The notes under the pieces are model-generated. The model was not told the DNA's origin. It saw nothing but the letters and a program-made list of their open reading frames with translations, and did no database searches. A DNA stretch of 64,000 nucleotides, from assembly GCF_025698545.1 (NCBI RefSeq), contig NC_068576.1:52052390-52116389 (forward strand). Direction: 5' to 3'. The DNA is from Gossypium raimondii. Its lineage: Eukaryota > Streptophyta > Magnoliopsida > Malvales > Malvaceae. Shown piece by piece: positions 13,478 to 23,208 of this stretch. How positions within the stretch are numbered: position 1 is the first letter of the stretch; every line of letters begins with the position of its first letter. Made by a program: the position numbers and the translations under genes.

Positions 13478-15070
13478 CCTCAATAATGATCTTCGTTGAT
13501 TTTATTGAAGTTCTAATAAGCATCTCCTATTTCACCAACTTGTAAAATTACCTTAAAAAAAAAAAAACTCACATTTACACATTACATCTATAATTGAATC
13601 ATCAAAATGGGTATCTCAAATTGTAGAAGAAAATAGAATAATGTGAACTATTACAAACTCTTTTCATTATTTTAGAACTTTTTGCAAATAAAAAAGAAAG
13701 CAGCAAAAAACCTAGCTTCTTTCACATACAAAAGAAAAAGCATAACATTCTTTAAGAGCGTAAATTTCTGAAGATACAGATTTTTTAACTTACAATGTTA
13801 TATACACACGCACACATACATAAATATCATGTTTTTCTCCTGATTTTTCCGAGGAATCAAATTGGGTTTTCAGAATTCTTGGTTCCAATGAGATCCCAGA
13901 AAAAAACGCTTTAATAAAATCATCTTATTTATGCAATGTAAAAAAGACATTAATCAATAATAAACAAAATTTCTACCTAACTTCACAAGTAAAATCAAAA
14001 CCAATACAATGCTTGATATATAATTTCTAGTTTAAATCGCACGAAAAAAGATAAATTGATTCGAGCACTTACAGTTTTCGAGTGAGGAATTCGATTACGA
14101 AAAGTATTCAAAGGTTAGGAAAAAATAACGACAGTTTTTTTCTCAAAATTTTAGCTTATTTCTGGCATATTGATTTTTGTTTGCTCTTGTCAAAATCAAA
14201 ATGCCATTATTGCCCCCTCTTGTAAGGATGCCGGATATTTAAATATTAGATATCAAACTATTACAGACTTCAGTATTGAGTAATCACAATGCAAAATCAA
14301 ATAATTATATCATAAACAGATTAAGAATTAATGGAAACAAAAACAACAAATTGACTGCACCTATTAGACTAAAACCCATTCATTGCAACTACATATGAGA
14401 GAATTCGAAATCCTACTCATAAAATTGTAGATGATAAATCTCGAACTTGAAGCCTTCACCTTTGCCATTAAATATATATTAAATGGATTATATAGGTCTA
14501 TCAAATATATGTATATATATCATTACATGGATGGTATTTTTATTTAAGGAAAAATAGTTTTAAAGATATGATTTTAAAAGAGTGAGTTAAGTTATTTTAT
14601 TTTAAAATGTCATAAAAATCTAAAAATAAAAATCCACTTATTTTCTGATTTATGAAATGAGATTTTATCAGAATTTTATATAAATATAGCTAATATTTTA
14701 TAGGGCAAATGAGACTAGAGATCCAAACCATTAGCAAAGAAATTGCAATAACTAGTTCAATAAATAGATTGATTTACATCTCATTCTTAATGATTTAATA
14801 TACTTCGATCTTTTCATTAATACTTTGTTTTTCATTTATAATATGATTTATCACAAAAATTGTTTTCTTTCAAGAAATGTAATTTTATCTACATTCACTA
14901 ATTAATAATTAAAATTAAATTAAAACTAAAAAATAGAATTTCACAACATTTACTATTATAATATTTATATTTTAAAAATAATTTCAAAAGATTATTTATT
15001 TAAATTTAGTCTAATATCAATTATCATGTTTCTAAAATTGAATTTATATATTATTATGTTTTAATTTTGT
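13478..15070. other. Upstream region of the TOM2A-like gene and intergenic DNA
   Basis: This holds the 5' UTR and promoter of the TOM2A-like gene; a 5' UTR intron is possible but was not resolved. Beyond about 14200 it is AT-rich non-coding DNA. No open frame of interest is seen. Confidence 0.4.
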
Positions 15071-15209
15071 CATCATATAACTCAATTGGCATGGATATTG
15101 TTGCTAACGCAGGGGAACGTGAGTTCAAGTATGTTTAAGCGCATTATCCTCCTATTTATAAGTTGGGAAGGAATTATGAGTAGTTTTAAGCCTTGTGTCA
15201 AAAAGAGAA
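15071..15209 (+). mobile_element. Probable tRNA-derived SINE
   Basis: A tRNA-like head carries a box A-like segment, AACTCAATTGGCATGG, at about 15079-15094. About 30 bp later there is a box B-like GAGTTCAAGT at 15121-15130. A short unrelated body follows (GCGCATTATCCTCC) and ends in TGTGTCAAAAAGAGAAA. Spacing and order fit an RNA polymerase III promoter of a plant SINE. The sequence could not form a functional tRNA. No target-site duplication was identified by eye. Confidence 0.55.
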
Positions 15210-16462
15210 ATACTTTACAATATTTTTTAATGATAGAATGAACCAAATTATAAAGAGACACGCGTCATAATTTAGAATGAATTTGTTGAAATGAATGACT
15301 GTAATATAAGAACAAGAATTTGGGCGGTGAGAAATTAGAATAGAAAATAGCAATGTTGTGGTGGAATAGCAATTTTAATAAAACCTTTATTGAATCGAGT
15401 TACAAATACGATAAAAAGATGTGCGAATAAAATACTTTAATGACTGTTTTCGTTGATATTATTTTATAATAATTATCATTTTTATATATTAGAAAGGAAA
15501 GTAGGGGCGGGAGAATAATAGAATACGTTTGGAATTTGGAGGGATGTAACCGTCGTTCAAAACAGAAAACACCAACTAACGGTCCAAATTTTATTCCCAA
15601 CTAACCTTCTTATAGGCAAAAGTATCATTAAAATCCTATACTAGAAGTTCGAATTGTATTTTGCTCATTTTATTTAAAAATAGGTAAATTATTTATTTAT
15701 ATTAAATTAAAGAGTAAATTAGTTATTTCGTTAAAAATTTCATCTATTTTTACTATTAAGTGATGATGTGATTAACGAAGTAAGTAGGTAGCGACATGTG
15801 GAGTGACATGTATACCTCATGTACGACGTCAGCAAATATTAAAAAAAATTTAAAAACTTAAAATAAATATTTTTTTAATTATCATTTGAAAAACCAAGTT
15901 CAGGATGAACCCGAACAAATAATGATTAAAAATATAGAGAATTATTTTTTAATCATTTATTATAATTTTCATAATTTTAAATCATTTTAAAATAATTTTC
16001 TATATTAGAGTGTAGGTTGGAGTTAGACTCCAACACTCAAAATTCTAAAGAGTTCTACACATTTATCACATGTCATTCGCATGGAAGAAACGAAAATAAG
16101 AGAAAAAGTCCTATTAAGTTAAACAATTCTTTTATGAATCGTCTGGTGACTCAATCGGTAACTCAAGAGTGTAACATAAATTTTTTTATTGTGCCAATAG
16201 GTTGGATCGTATTCACCTTTGACCTTTTTTTCCTTATATGGCATGATGTTAGCAACAACTTAAAAAGTATCTTATGAGTGACACCATTCGAACCCATATC
16301 AATGAATTACTCTGTTACTTCAACTTGACTTCATCGAAAAAAAGAACCCTATAAATCAAGTGCACTGTGTGTATCTGTAAATTTTTTTTCCCTACTTGAT
16401 AAAAATGATGGAATGGGAGTATGAAATAGTTAAATGTGCAACAAAGAAGGGTGGTCCAAAAC
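15210..16462. other. Intergenic DNA; probably contains the original 3' UTR side of the APRR2-like gene
   Basis: The sequence just left of the copia element (16458-16462, AAAAC) is the pre-insertion neighbour of the APRR2-like stop codon, because the same AAAAC occurs at 26963-26967. The ancestral 3' UTR therefore probably lies in roughly 16200-16462. The remainder is AT-rich and appears to contain degenerate repeat sequence (15630-15990). No gene is seen. Confidence 0.45.
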
Positions 16463-17382
16463 TATTGGAATAAATTCAATCTATTGGAATAAAATTTTGT
16501 TGTAACTTAAAATAAAGAAAGATAAACGCTAGGAGAAAAGAAATATGGAAATAATTGTTGGTTGATTCACATTTTTATTGAGTTGAAGTGCTATTTAAAT
16601 ACATAAAAAATAACAACCACATCCTAGAGTTACGAGATTAGACCTTTAGTCTCGCAATCCGTGCAGCCTTAAGCAATTTCTTCGACTCAAATGTACCTAA
16701 GTCAGCCTAATTCTCATAAAGTAAGGATTCTCCCAGAATTCTTTCAAGGCACCAATTTATATAACGTAAGCAACACAAGCCAAAAAAAAATGCTCAAAAG
16801 AATAGAATAACCGTAGAAAAACAATGCACGAAAGGTGTTTAAGTAAATGCTCTCAATTTAGTATTCACAATTAAAGAATGAAATACAATGGGTGATTTAT
16901 AACTGAGGGGCAGGCTCCCTATTTATAGTTAAGCTCCCCAAAATTCAACGGTCTAGCTAATTTTATATCGACAAACGAGATGAAGCTTATCCTTACAATT
17001 AAGGTATTTACAAGATTTACGCAATCAAATCAAATCAAATCAAATCTTATCATATATTATTCATTTTCCTATTTAACAAGGTAACCTAATTTTTCATATC
17101 TGCTTCATTGGGTTACCTAGGCTTCAAATAAACAGGCTTCTCCATCAGTTCTTTAAATCGGACCAATTTTTGTGGGTCAAATGATCCCCATCCAATTGAT
17201 AGACCTCCATGGGATGAATTTTGTGCGATGGTCACAGGCTTTGCATTGCGGCCCATGAACTAGAATCAAACAATTACCAGATTTTATTATCAACAATCCC
17301 CTAAATTAGCAACAATAATGAAACAGAAAATCATCAAGGTTGTTTTGACTAAATCTTAAGCAGTTGAAGCACAACTTGAACA
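16463..17382 (-). repeat. Left (3') LTR of the copia element, interrupted
   Basis: This matches the right LTR in two blocks, 16463-16627 and 17260-17382, separated by a 632-bp insertion. Its outer end begins TATTGGAATAAATTC, against TGTTGG in the right LTR, so the terminal TG is mutated. Its inner end is TTGAACA, next to the purine tract. Confidence 0.88.
16628..17259. mobile_element. 632-bp insertion of unknown class inside the left copia LTR
   Basis: This segment is absent from the right LTR. It is flanked by CTAG on both sides (16624-16627 and 17260-17263), a possible 4-bp target duplication. It contains four direct AATCA-type units near 17025-17045. On the minus strand there is a TATAAATAG box near 16920-16928, so it may itself be part of an LTR. 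No coding sequence and no clear terminal repeats are visible. The class is unknown. Confidence 0.6.
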
Positions 17383-17395
17383 CTCCTTCTTGCTT
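17383..17395 (-). other. Polypurine tract of the copia element
   Basis: On the minus strand AAGCAAGAAGGAG directly precedes the TG of the 3' LTR. This is the expected place and composition for the plus-strand primer of a retrotransposon. Confidence 0.75.
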
Positions 17396-18712
17396 TAGTT
17401 GCTGCAAACTCCAAGTTTCTCTAAGAAACTCAAACTTGCTTATTGGTAAGAGCTTTGTAAATATATCAGCTATTTGAAATTTAGATTTGTAGTACTTTAA
17501 ACCAATTAAACCTTTCTTCAGCACTTCTTTAAGAGAAAATAATTTGATATTGAAATGTTTCATTTTCCCATGAAAAATAGGATTGTTAGAGATAGAAATT
17601 GCAGCTTGATTATCAATGAACACTTTTGTGCATCCTTTTTGCTTCAAATCCGTTAAAAAAATTAACCAAAAAGGTTGATTGATAGCAGCACTAGTTGCAA
17701 TAAATTCAACTTCTACTGTAATTTAAACCAAACTTGAAACAGTAACTTGAAATGCTTTTCAAATCATCAAGCGAACCTCCCCAATCACTATCTAAATAAC
17801 CTTGCAAAACATAATCCTAATTTGCACAAAATCTGATTCCATAATCCAGTGTTCCTCTCACATATCTAAGGACTCTTTTAGCAGTTGTAAGATGTGTTTC
17901 AGTTGCACAATTCATAAATCTAGATAATAGACTTACAGAATGTAAGATATCAAGTCTTGTAGTCGTTAGATACATCAGGCAACCAACTTGATTTTTGTAA
18001 AAGGTTTTATCAACTTTTTCAGCTTCATTTTTTGCTTAGTTTCTCCTTTTGGCACATTGGAGTATCTACACTCTTACATTCATCCATTCTGAATTTTTTC
18101 AAAATTTTCTTAGCATACTTCTTCTGACAAATAAACACTTCTTCATTTTCCTACTTTATTTCCATTCCTAGACAGCAAGTCATTTCTCTCAAATCCGTCA
18201 TCTCAAAAGTTTGCTTCATATCTTCTTTGGACTTTTTCACAAGTTCTTCATTGCTTCATGTGACCAGCAAATCATCCACATATAAAGAAGCAACAACAAA
18301 ATTGATTTCATCACCTTTGATGTAGAGGGTAGCTTCATTGAGACTACTTTTGAAATCCAATTGCATTAAGTGCTCATCAATTTTGTTGTATCATACTCTT
18401 GACGCATGTTTCAGGCCATACAATCCTTCTTGAGCAAGTACATATCATCTCCTTGTCCTTTCATAGTAAAACCTTTAAGTTGCTTAAAAAAAATTCTTCC
18501 TCCAAGAAGCCATTCAAGAATTTTGATTTAACATCAAATTGATAGACTTTCCAGCTCTTTTGTGCAACTGCCACAGGCAACAACCTGATTGTATCTAGCT
18601 TAGCGACAAGAGCAAAAGCCTCAGAAAAATTAACACAAAAAATCTAAGCATACCCTTTTACAACAAGTCTAACTTTATGTTTGTTGATCGAGCTATCGAG
18701 ATTCAGTTGGTT
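17383..18712 (-). pseudogene. Copia RNase H and reverse transcriptase remnants
   Basis: Near 17383-17647 the minus strand reads RNase H-like FIDNQAAISISNNP and GKMKHFNIK. This short frame runs on into the LTR and stops at 17306. Further right are RT pieces, including LYVDDLLVT at about 18262-18290, the polymerase active-site block of copia elements, and a stretch resembling the FLEEEIFVEQP/MKGQED region. Many stops and frameshifts interrupt the reading. The RT domain is split by the solo LTR at 18718. Confidence 0.85.
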
Positions 18713-18717
18713 CTAAA
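18713..18717. repeat. Target-site duplication of solo LTR 1 (left copy)
   Basis: CTAAA here is repeated at 21576-21580. Removing one copy plus the LTR restores continuous copia RT sequence. Confidence 0.85.
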
Positions 18718-19759
18718 TGTAATGGCCCAAATTCAAAATTATTGGAATAGTGGTTTCGTAACCACAAATCCAATTTAAAGAGAAATTTATTTTAAATATT
18801 TTTACATGAATATTGATATGATAGGAAAAATCGTATGAAAATATCGATAGAAAAATTTTACTGATTAAGCGGTTAGTTAGAAAAAGAAATTATTGAAGAA
18901 ATTAGGTAAAAATAAGATATCGAGACTTCGATCTCGTAAAACCGAGTCAAAAATATTTTTATAAATCTTTATGAAGTGTTAATAATATGGTATTAAAATT
19001 TCGTTAGAAAATTTTAATGTTTGGGTAGTCAATTAAGTAAAAAGGACTAAATTGAAAAAGGTGTAAAAGTTACTAGAGGGATTAAATAGCTCAATTGTGA
19101 AATGAGGAGGGACATAAATTGCAAATAACCCCAAAAGGAGATATTTTGGGCGGCATACGCTGAGAAAAATCAGGAGAATTGAAGAAATAAGGGTAAAATT
19201 GGAATATTACAAAATTTGCTTTAAAAGTTAGGACTAAAGTGGAATTATCTAGATTCCTCTTTATTTTTCTGCATTCCCATCAGCCAAAAACGTCCTAAGG
19301 GTTTCTTCAAGCTGGTTTTTCATAATTTTTGCCCCAAATGAGTTAATTCTTGCCTTTTTCTTGTAATTTTTGTGTTTCTAAGACTTTTACAACTAGGTCC
19401 TATTACTAAATTCATTAGTTTTTGATTTTATGAATGATATTGAAAGTTGATATGAATATGTGCTGGAAGTTTATGAGTAAATAGGATGAAATTGATGCTT
19501 TAATTTGTTTATTAGATTATTTTATTAGGTAATTCCAATAGAAATTGATTTGTAGGACCTAATTGTGAAAAATTTTGGAATTAAAATTTAGTGCTGAAAT
19601 TCTGATTTCCAAAGGTTATAAGGTAGTTTAAAGTGATATAATAAAGTGTTGATTGAGAAAAATCAGCTCAATTGAGAGGTTAATTGAGCAGGGACGAAAT
19701 TATCATTGTTGAAAGTTTAAGGGAAAAATGGTAATTAACACCATACACTAAAACAGTTT

Positions 19760-20310
19760 TGGACAGCAGCAGTACTCTGACTTTGAAAAATCACCAAAAA
19801 TTGTAGAGATCAAATTAAAGGATGAATAAAATATGAAATTAAATCTTATTGAGTCTAGTTTCTTATAAAAGAAACGGTGTAAGCAATGGAATTGTAAATC
19901 ATGAGATATAATAGATTTTGTGAGACAAGGTCAGAATGAATTCGGATTCCCCTGTTTTGACTTTGGAAAATCATTAAAAATTGTAAAAAAATTATTATGA
20001 GTTATAATTTATATGGTTAGAATCCTTAATGAGTCTATTTTCTGAAGAAATAAAGGGAAGCATCATCCTAATTCTGTACTGTGAGATAATTAATTTTTAG
20101 TGAAGAGGGGTCAGAACTGTCATACAGTGAAACAGGGGAAAATTTAAAGAATAAACTGTACTTATTGGCTAAACCAAAAATTCTGAAATTTTTATGGTAA
20201 GAAGATATGTGAGTCTAGTTTCAGGGAAAATTAACGTATCTTAATTTTGAGTTCTGTATCTCAAGATATAAATAATTTAGTAACTGTGACTCAGTGAGGC
20301 AGCTTTGAAT
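19760..20310 (+). repeat. Three diverged tandem units inside solo LTR 1
   Basis: Units of about 180-200 bp share an ordered set of landmarks: (CC)AAAAATT, then GAGTCTAGTTTC, then a GAGATA or AAGATATAA segment, then GTCAGAA or GTGACTCAG. Unit starts are near 19765, 19970 and 20150. Similarity is moderate, so the duplications are old. Confidence 0.6.
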
Positions 20311-20664
20311 GCACTATAAATAATAATGGAATTGTAGAGAAAGTTACATATGAACATGAAATGTATTAGATTAATGATTAAATTGACTTATTTAGATCCG
20401 GAAATTTCAAATACGAAGCAAGATCGAGGAAAATAAAAAGTTCGGGATTAGTAGATTTTTGGTTACGAACAAGTGTCGAGGTAAGTTCGTGTAACTTGAA
20501 TTATATTCTTAAATTCTTGAAATGTTTGTTATTGTTGTGAAAATGAGTTGTATGTTTATTGTATGATAATGGATGAAGTATTGATATACTTGATGAAAAG
20601 AGAAAATAAATCCCGATTGAATGAAAGGAAAAATTCGATGGATCTCTGAAAAGGAATTGACGGT

Positions 20665-20910
20665 AAAAAGGATCTAGCCCGGACGGGTGATCCTATCCTG
20701 ATATAGCCCTCCCGAAGAATATGTGGAAAATGGATTTAGCCCGGACGGGTAATCCGAATTAGGGTCTGAATTTAGCCTGGACTGGTAATTCAGATCCAAG
20801 CTCATTAGAGTAATTGTCGTTGCAGGGGATTTAGCCTGGACTGGTAATCCCGACAATACTCGTGAGTTTATATTACAGGATTTAGCTCGACCGGTAATCC
20901 CATTGTAAGG
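20665..20910 (+). repeat. Array of palindromic units in solo LTR 1
   Basis: The unit GGATTTAGCCCGGACGGGTA plus ATCC recurs about five times in variant form, at roughly 20670, 20731, 20768, 20828 and 20879, with unequal spacers. Each unit is itself a near-palindrome (GGAT...ATCC enclosing CCGGACGG), so each could fold into a hairpin. Confidence 0.7.
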
Positions 20911-21580
20911 ATGAGGTTCATGGAGTGTGCTCTCTGAAATGGAAATGTGCGCACATGAATATGAATTGACGGACCCGGATTTGTACACTTAGGTGTACCC
21001 CTGAAAATCCATCGAAATTCCAAGTAGTTCAACGGGATAAATATGGAAAAATAACAAGGAAATGGAAATCATGGAATTGATGAGCTCATCAATCATTTAT
21101 CTTTGTAATGAATTTGTATGAGGTTGAGTTTGTATGTGATAGGTATATGTTTAAGTGAATTGGATCTGTGCTTGTGTTATTAAATGATGGATGTATAAGT
21201 ATGGCAAGTATAATTCCTGTTGCATGAACTTACTAAGCACAAAGTGCTTACCCTGTTTCTTTTTCCCCTGTTTGTAGAGTTAAGAGCTCAGAGGTCGGAT
21301 TTGGTCGGAGACACATCACACTATCAATCTCGAGATCTCGGTACATAAAGGAACTTTATTTTGGAAATCAATGGCATGTATAAGCTAGTAAATTAGATGT
21401 TAATGTGAAATGAATGTATGGTTAGCAATTGGTATGGCTAACAAATTTTGGTTTTGGTATGTGATGAAATTATCTTATGAATATGATAAATCTATCATGA
21501 AAAAAAAAATTTCGGTAAAATCTGGTAATGCCTCATACTCTATTTCGACGACGAATACGGGTAGGGGGTATTACACTAAA

Positions 21581-23208
21581 TACCTATTTCACTCCAATCA
21601 CTTTTCTATTTGTAGGTTTTTTACCAACTTTCATGGATCATTTTCTTCGATCATCATGAGTTCCTCCTTCGTTGCTTAAATCCATTTTGGATCCTTCTCA
21701 GCTTCCTAGAAATTTGTTGGTTTAAGTACAACCACGTTGCATCATTAGTAAATATCAGAAAGTGATCTCATGCCTTTAACGGGCATATCATCAACCGACT
21801 CATCTTCTTTGAATTGTAATTTTGAAACTTGATCAAGTACCACAGCTATTTGTTTTCCTACTCAATTCCACTCATCATTCTTCATGAAATGGACATCTCT
21901 TCTTGTCAAAATTTTATTAGTGCTTGGTTGGAAAATTTTATAAGCTTTTGAGATTGTACCATAGCCAACAAAGATCTTTGCTTCCGTCTTTTTAGCCAAT
22001 TTGTCCCTTTTAATTTGAGGAATATAAACAAAATACAAACATTCGAATACTTTGAGATTTTTCGAAGAAGGTCTAAAACCATACCAGGCTTCATAATGAG
22101 TTGTTATTGCAACAACTTTTGTAGGAAACTTGTTGAGAAGGAAAATTACAGTGTGTGCCGTTTCTGCCCAATATTTTTTTGGAAATTCTTTTCAAACATC
22201 AAACATCTAGCCATCTCCATTATGGTACGATTTTTTCTCTCGTTGACTCCATTTTATTGTGGAGTGTATAGAGGCATAGAGCAGTGAGTTTATGTTCAAT
22301 CTTCGTTTCTTCATAGAAAAGATTAAATTAATTATAGGTGTACTCCTCGTCATTATCATATCTCAAGCTTGAATTTTGTGTCCACTTTGCATTTCAATCC
22401 ATTGCTTGAATTGCCAAAATACACCAGCTACACGATTGCTTGAATGGAAGTCTCAATTTGCTTTCTTTGTTGGCAAGCTTTACAATTTGGAATTGCAAAT
22501 TCAAGACAAAGGAGACCTTGAACCAATTCTTTTCTTTGTAAATTTACAACAACTACATGATTGAAATGTCCAGGCCTCTTGTAACAAACTTCAGCATGGA
22601 CATTTGTTGTAGAAAATATGACTTTCTCCTTCTCCAATAAATCAACTGCAAAGCTCTTCTCTTTCATTTTTACTTTGAATACATCGTTGTCATTTGTATC
22701 TTTAATTAAACACTGATTTGTTTCAAAGATAACTTTGAGACCCTTTTGAATTTGACTGATGTTAGGTACAAATATCTTTGATAAATTTTGTACATAAATG
22801 CTTTCAATTGCAACTGTGCATTTTCCCTTGACCGCAATGTAGTCTCCATTGCCAATCTTTACTTGGAAAACTACCGAAGTATCCAACTCTTTGATCACGA
22901 TCAAAAGTTATATGTTGGTGCAACCACTATCAATGAGTCATTTCTCACTTGAATGAGAGATTGCGAAGCAAGTGGCCACAAAAAAAATACTCCTCCTTTT
23001 CTCCATCAGCAACTTGAGTAACATTCTTTTGCTACAAATTCACTTGTGCAACCGTCTTTTCCTGAGTATTGCTTTTTCAAATTCTTTGATGACGTCCCAT
23101 CTTCTAACATTTTTCAGATTTTTAGTCTGACTTTCTCCAGCATTTGAAAGGTGGATGACCCTTTCTTCCACAGTGTTTAGGAAGGAAATCAGATTTTGTT
23201 CCTGTATT
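21581..23208 (-). pseudogene. Copia reverse transcriptase 5' part, integrase, protease and zinc-knuckle remnants
   Basis: On the minus strand, 22428-22904 reads as a copia protease/pre-integrase region, with KIGNGDYIAVKGKCTV and the integrase zinc-finger end PNCKACQQRK. From 22430 down to about 21850 come integrase-core and C-terminal pieces, including FVGYGTISKAYKIFQPS. Near 23130-23180 a CCHC zinc knuckle reads HCGRKGHPPFKCW. The right edge of this segment is the insertion point of solo LTR 2. Frames are repeatedly broken. Confidence 0.85.

Larger units (their letters stand above)
18718..21575 (+). mobile_element. Solo LTR 1, Gypsy-type, inserted in copia reverse transcriptase
   Basis: The 2858-bp segment begins TGTAAT and ends ATTACA. 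It is flanked by CTAAA duplications and contains no polymerase genes, which is the signature of a solo LTR left by LTR-LTR recombination. Across the gap the minus-strand copia frame continues from the VFRT region into INKHK-like sequence. Inside are three diverged tandem units of about 180-200 bp (about 19760-20310) and a set of hairpin-like units (20665-20910). The block around CAAGCTGGTTTTTCATA near 19308 also occurs in solo LTR 2 on the other strand, so the two belong to related families. Calling it Gypsy rests on LTR length and resemblance to cotton Gypsy LTRs. Confidence 0.85.

Noticed and set aside
15071-15209. A tRNA gene
   Set aside because: Box A and box B resemblances exist, but the arms cannot pair into a cloverleaf, and the trailing body fits a SINE.
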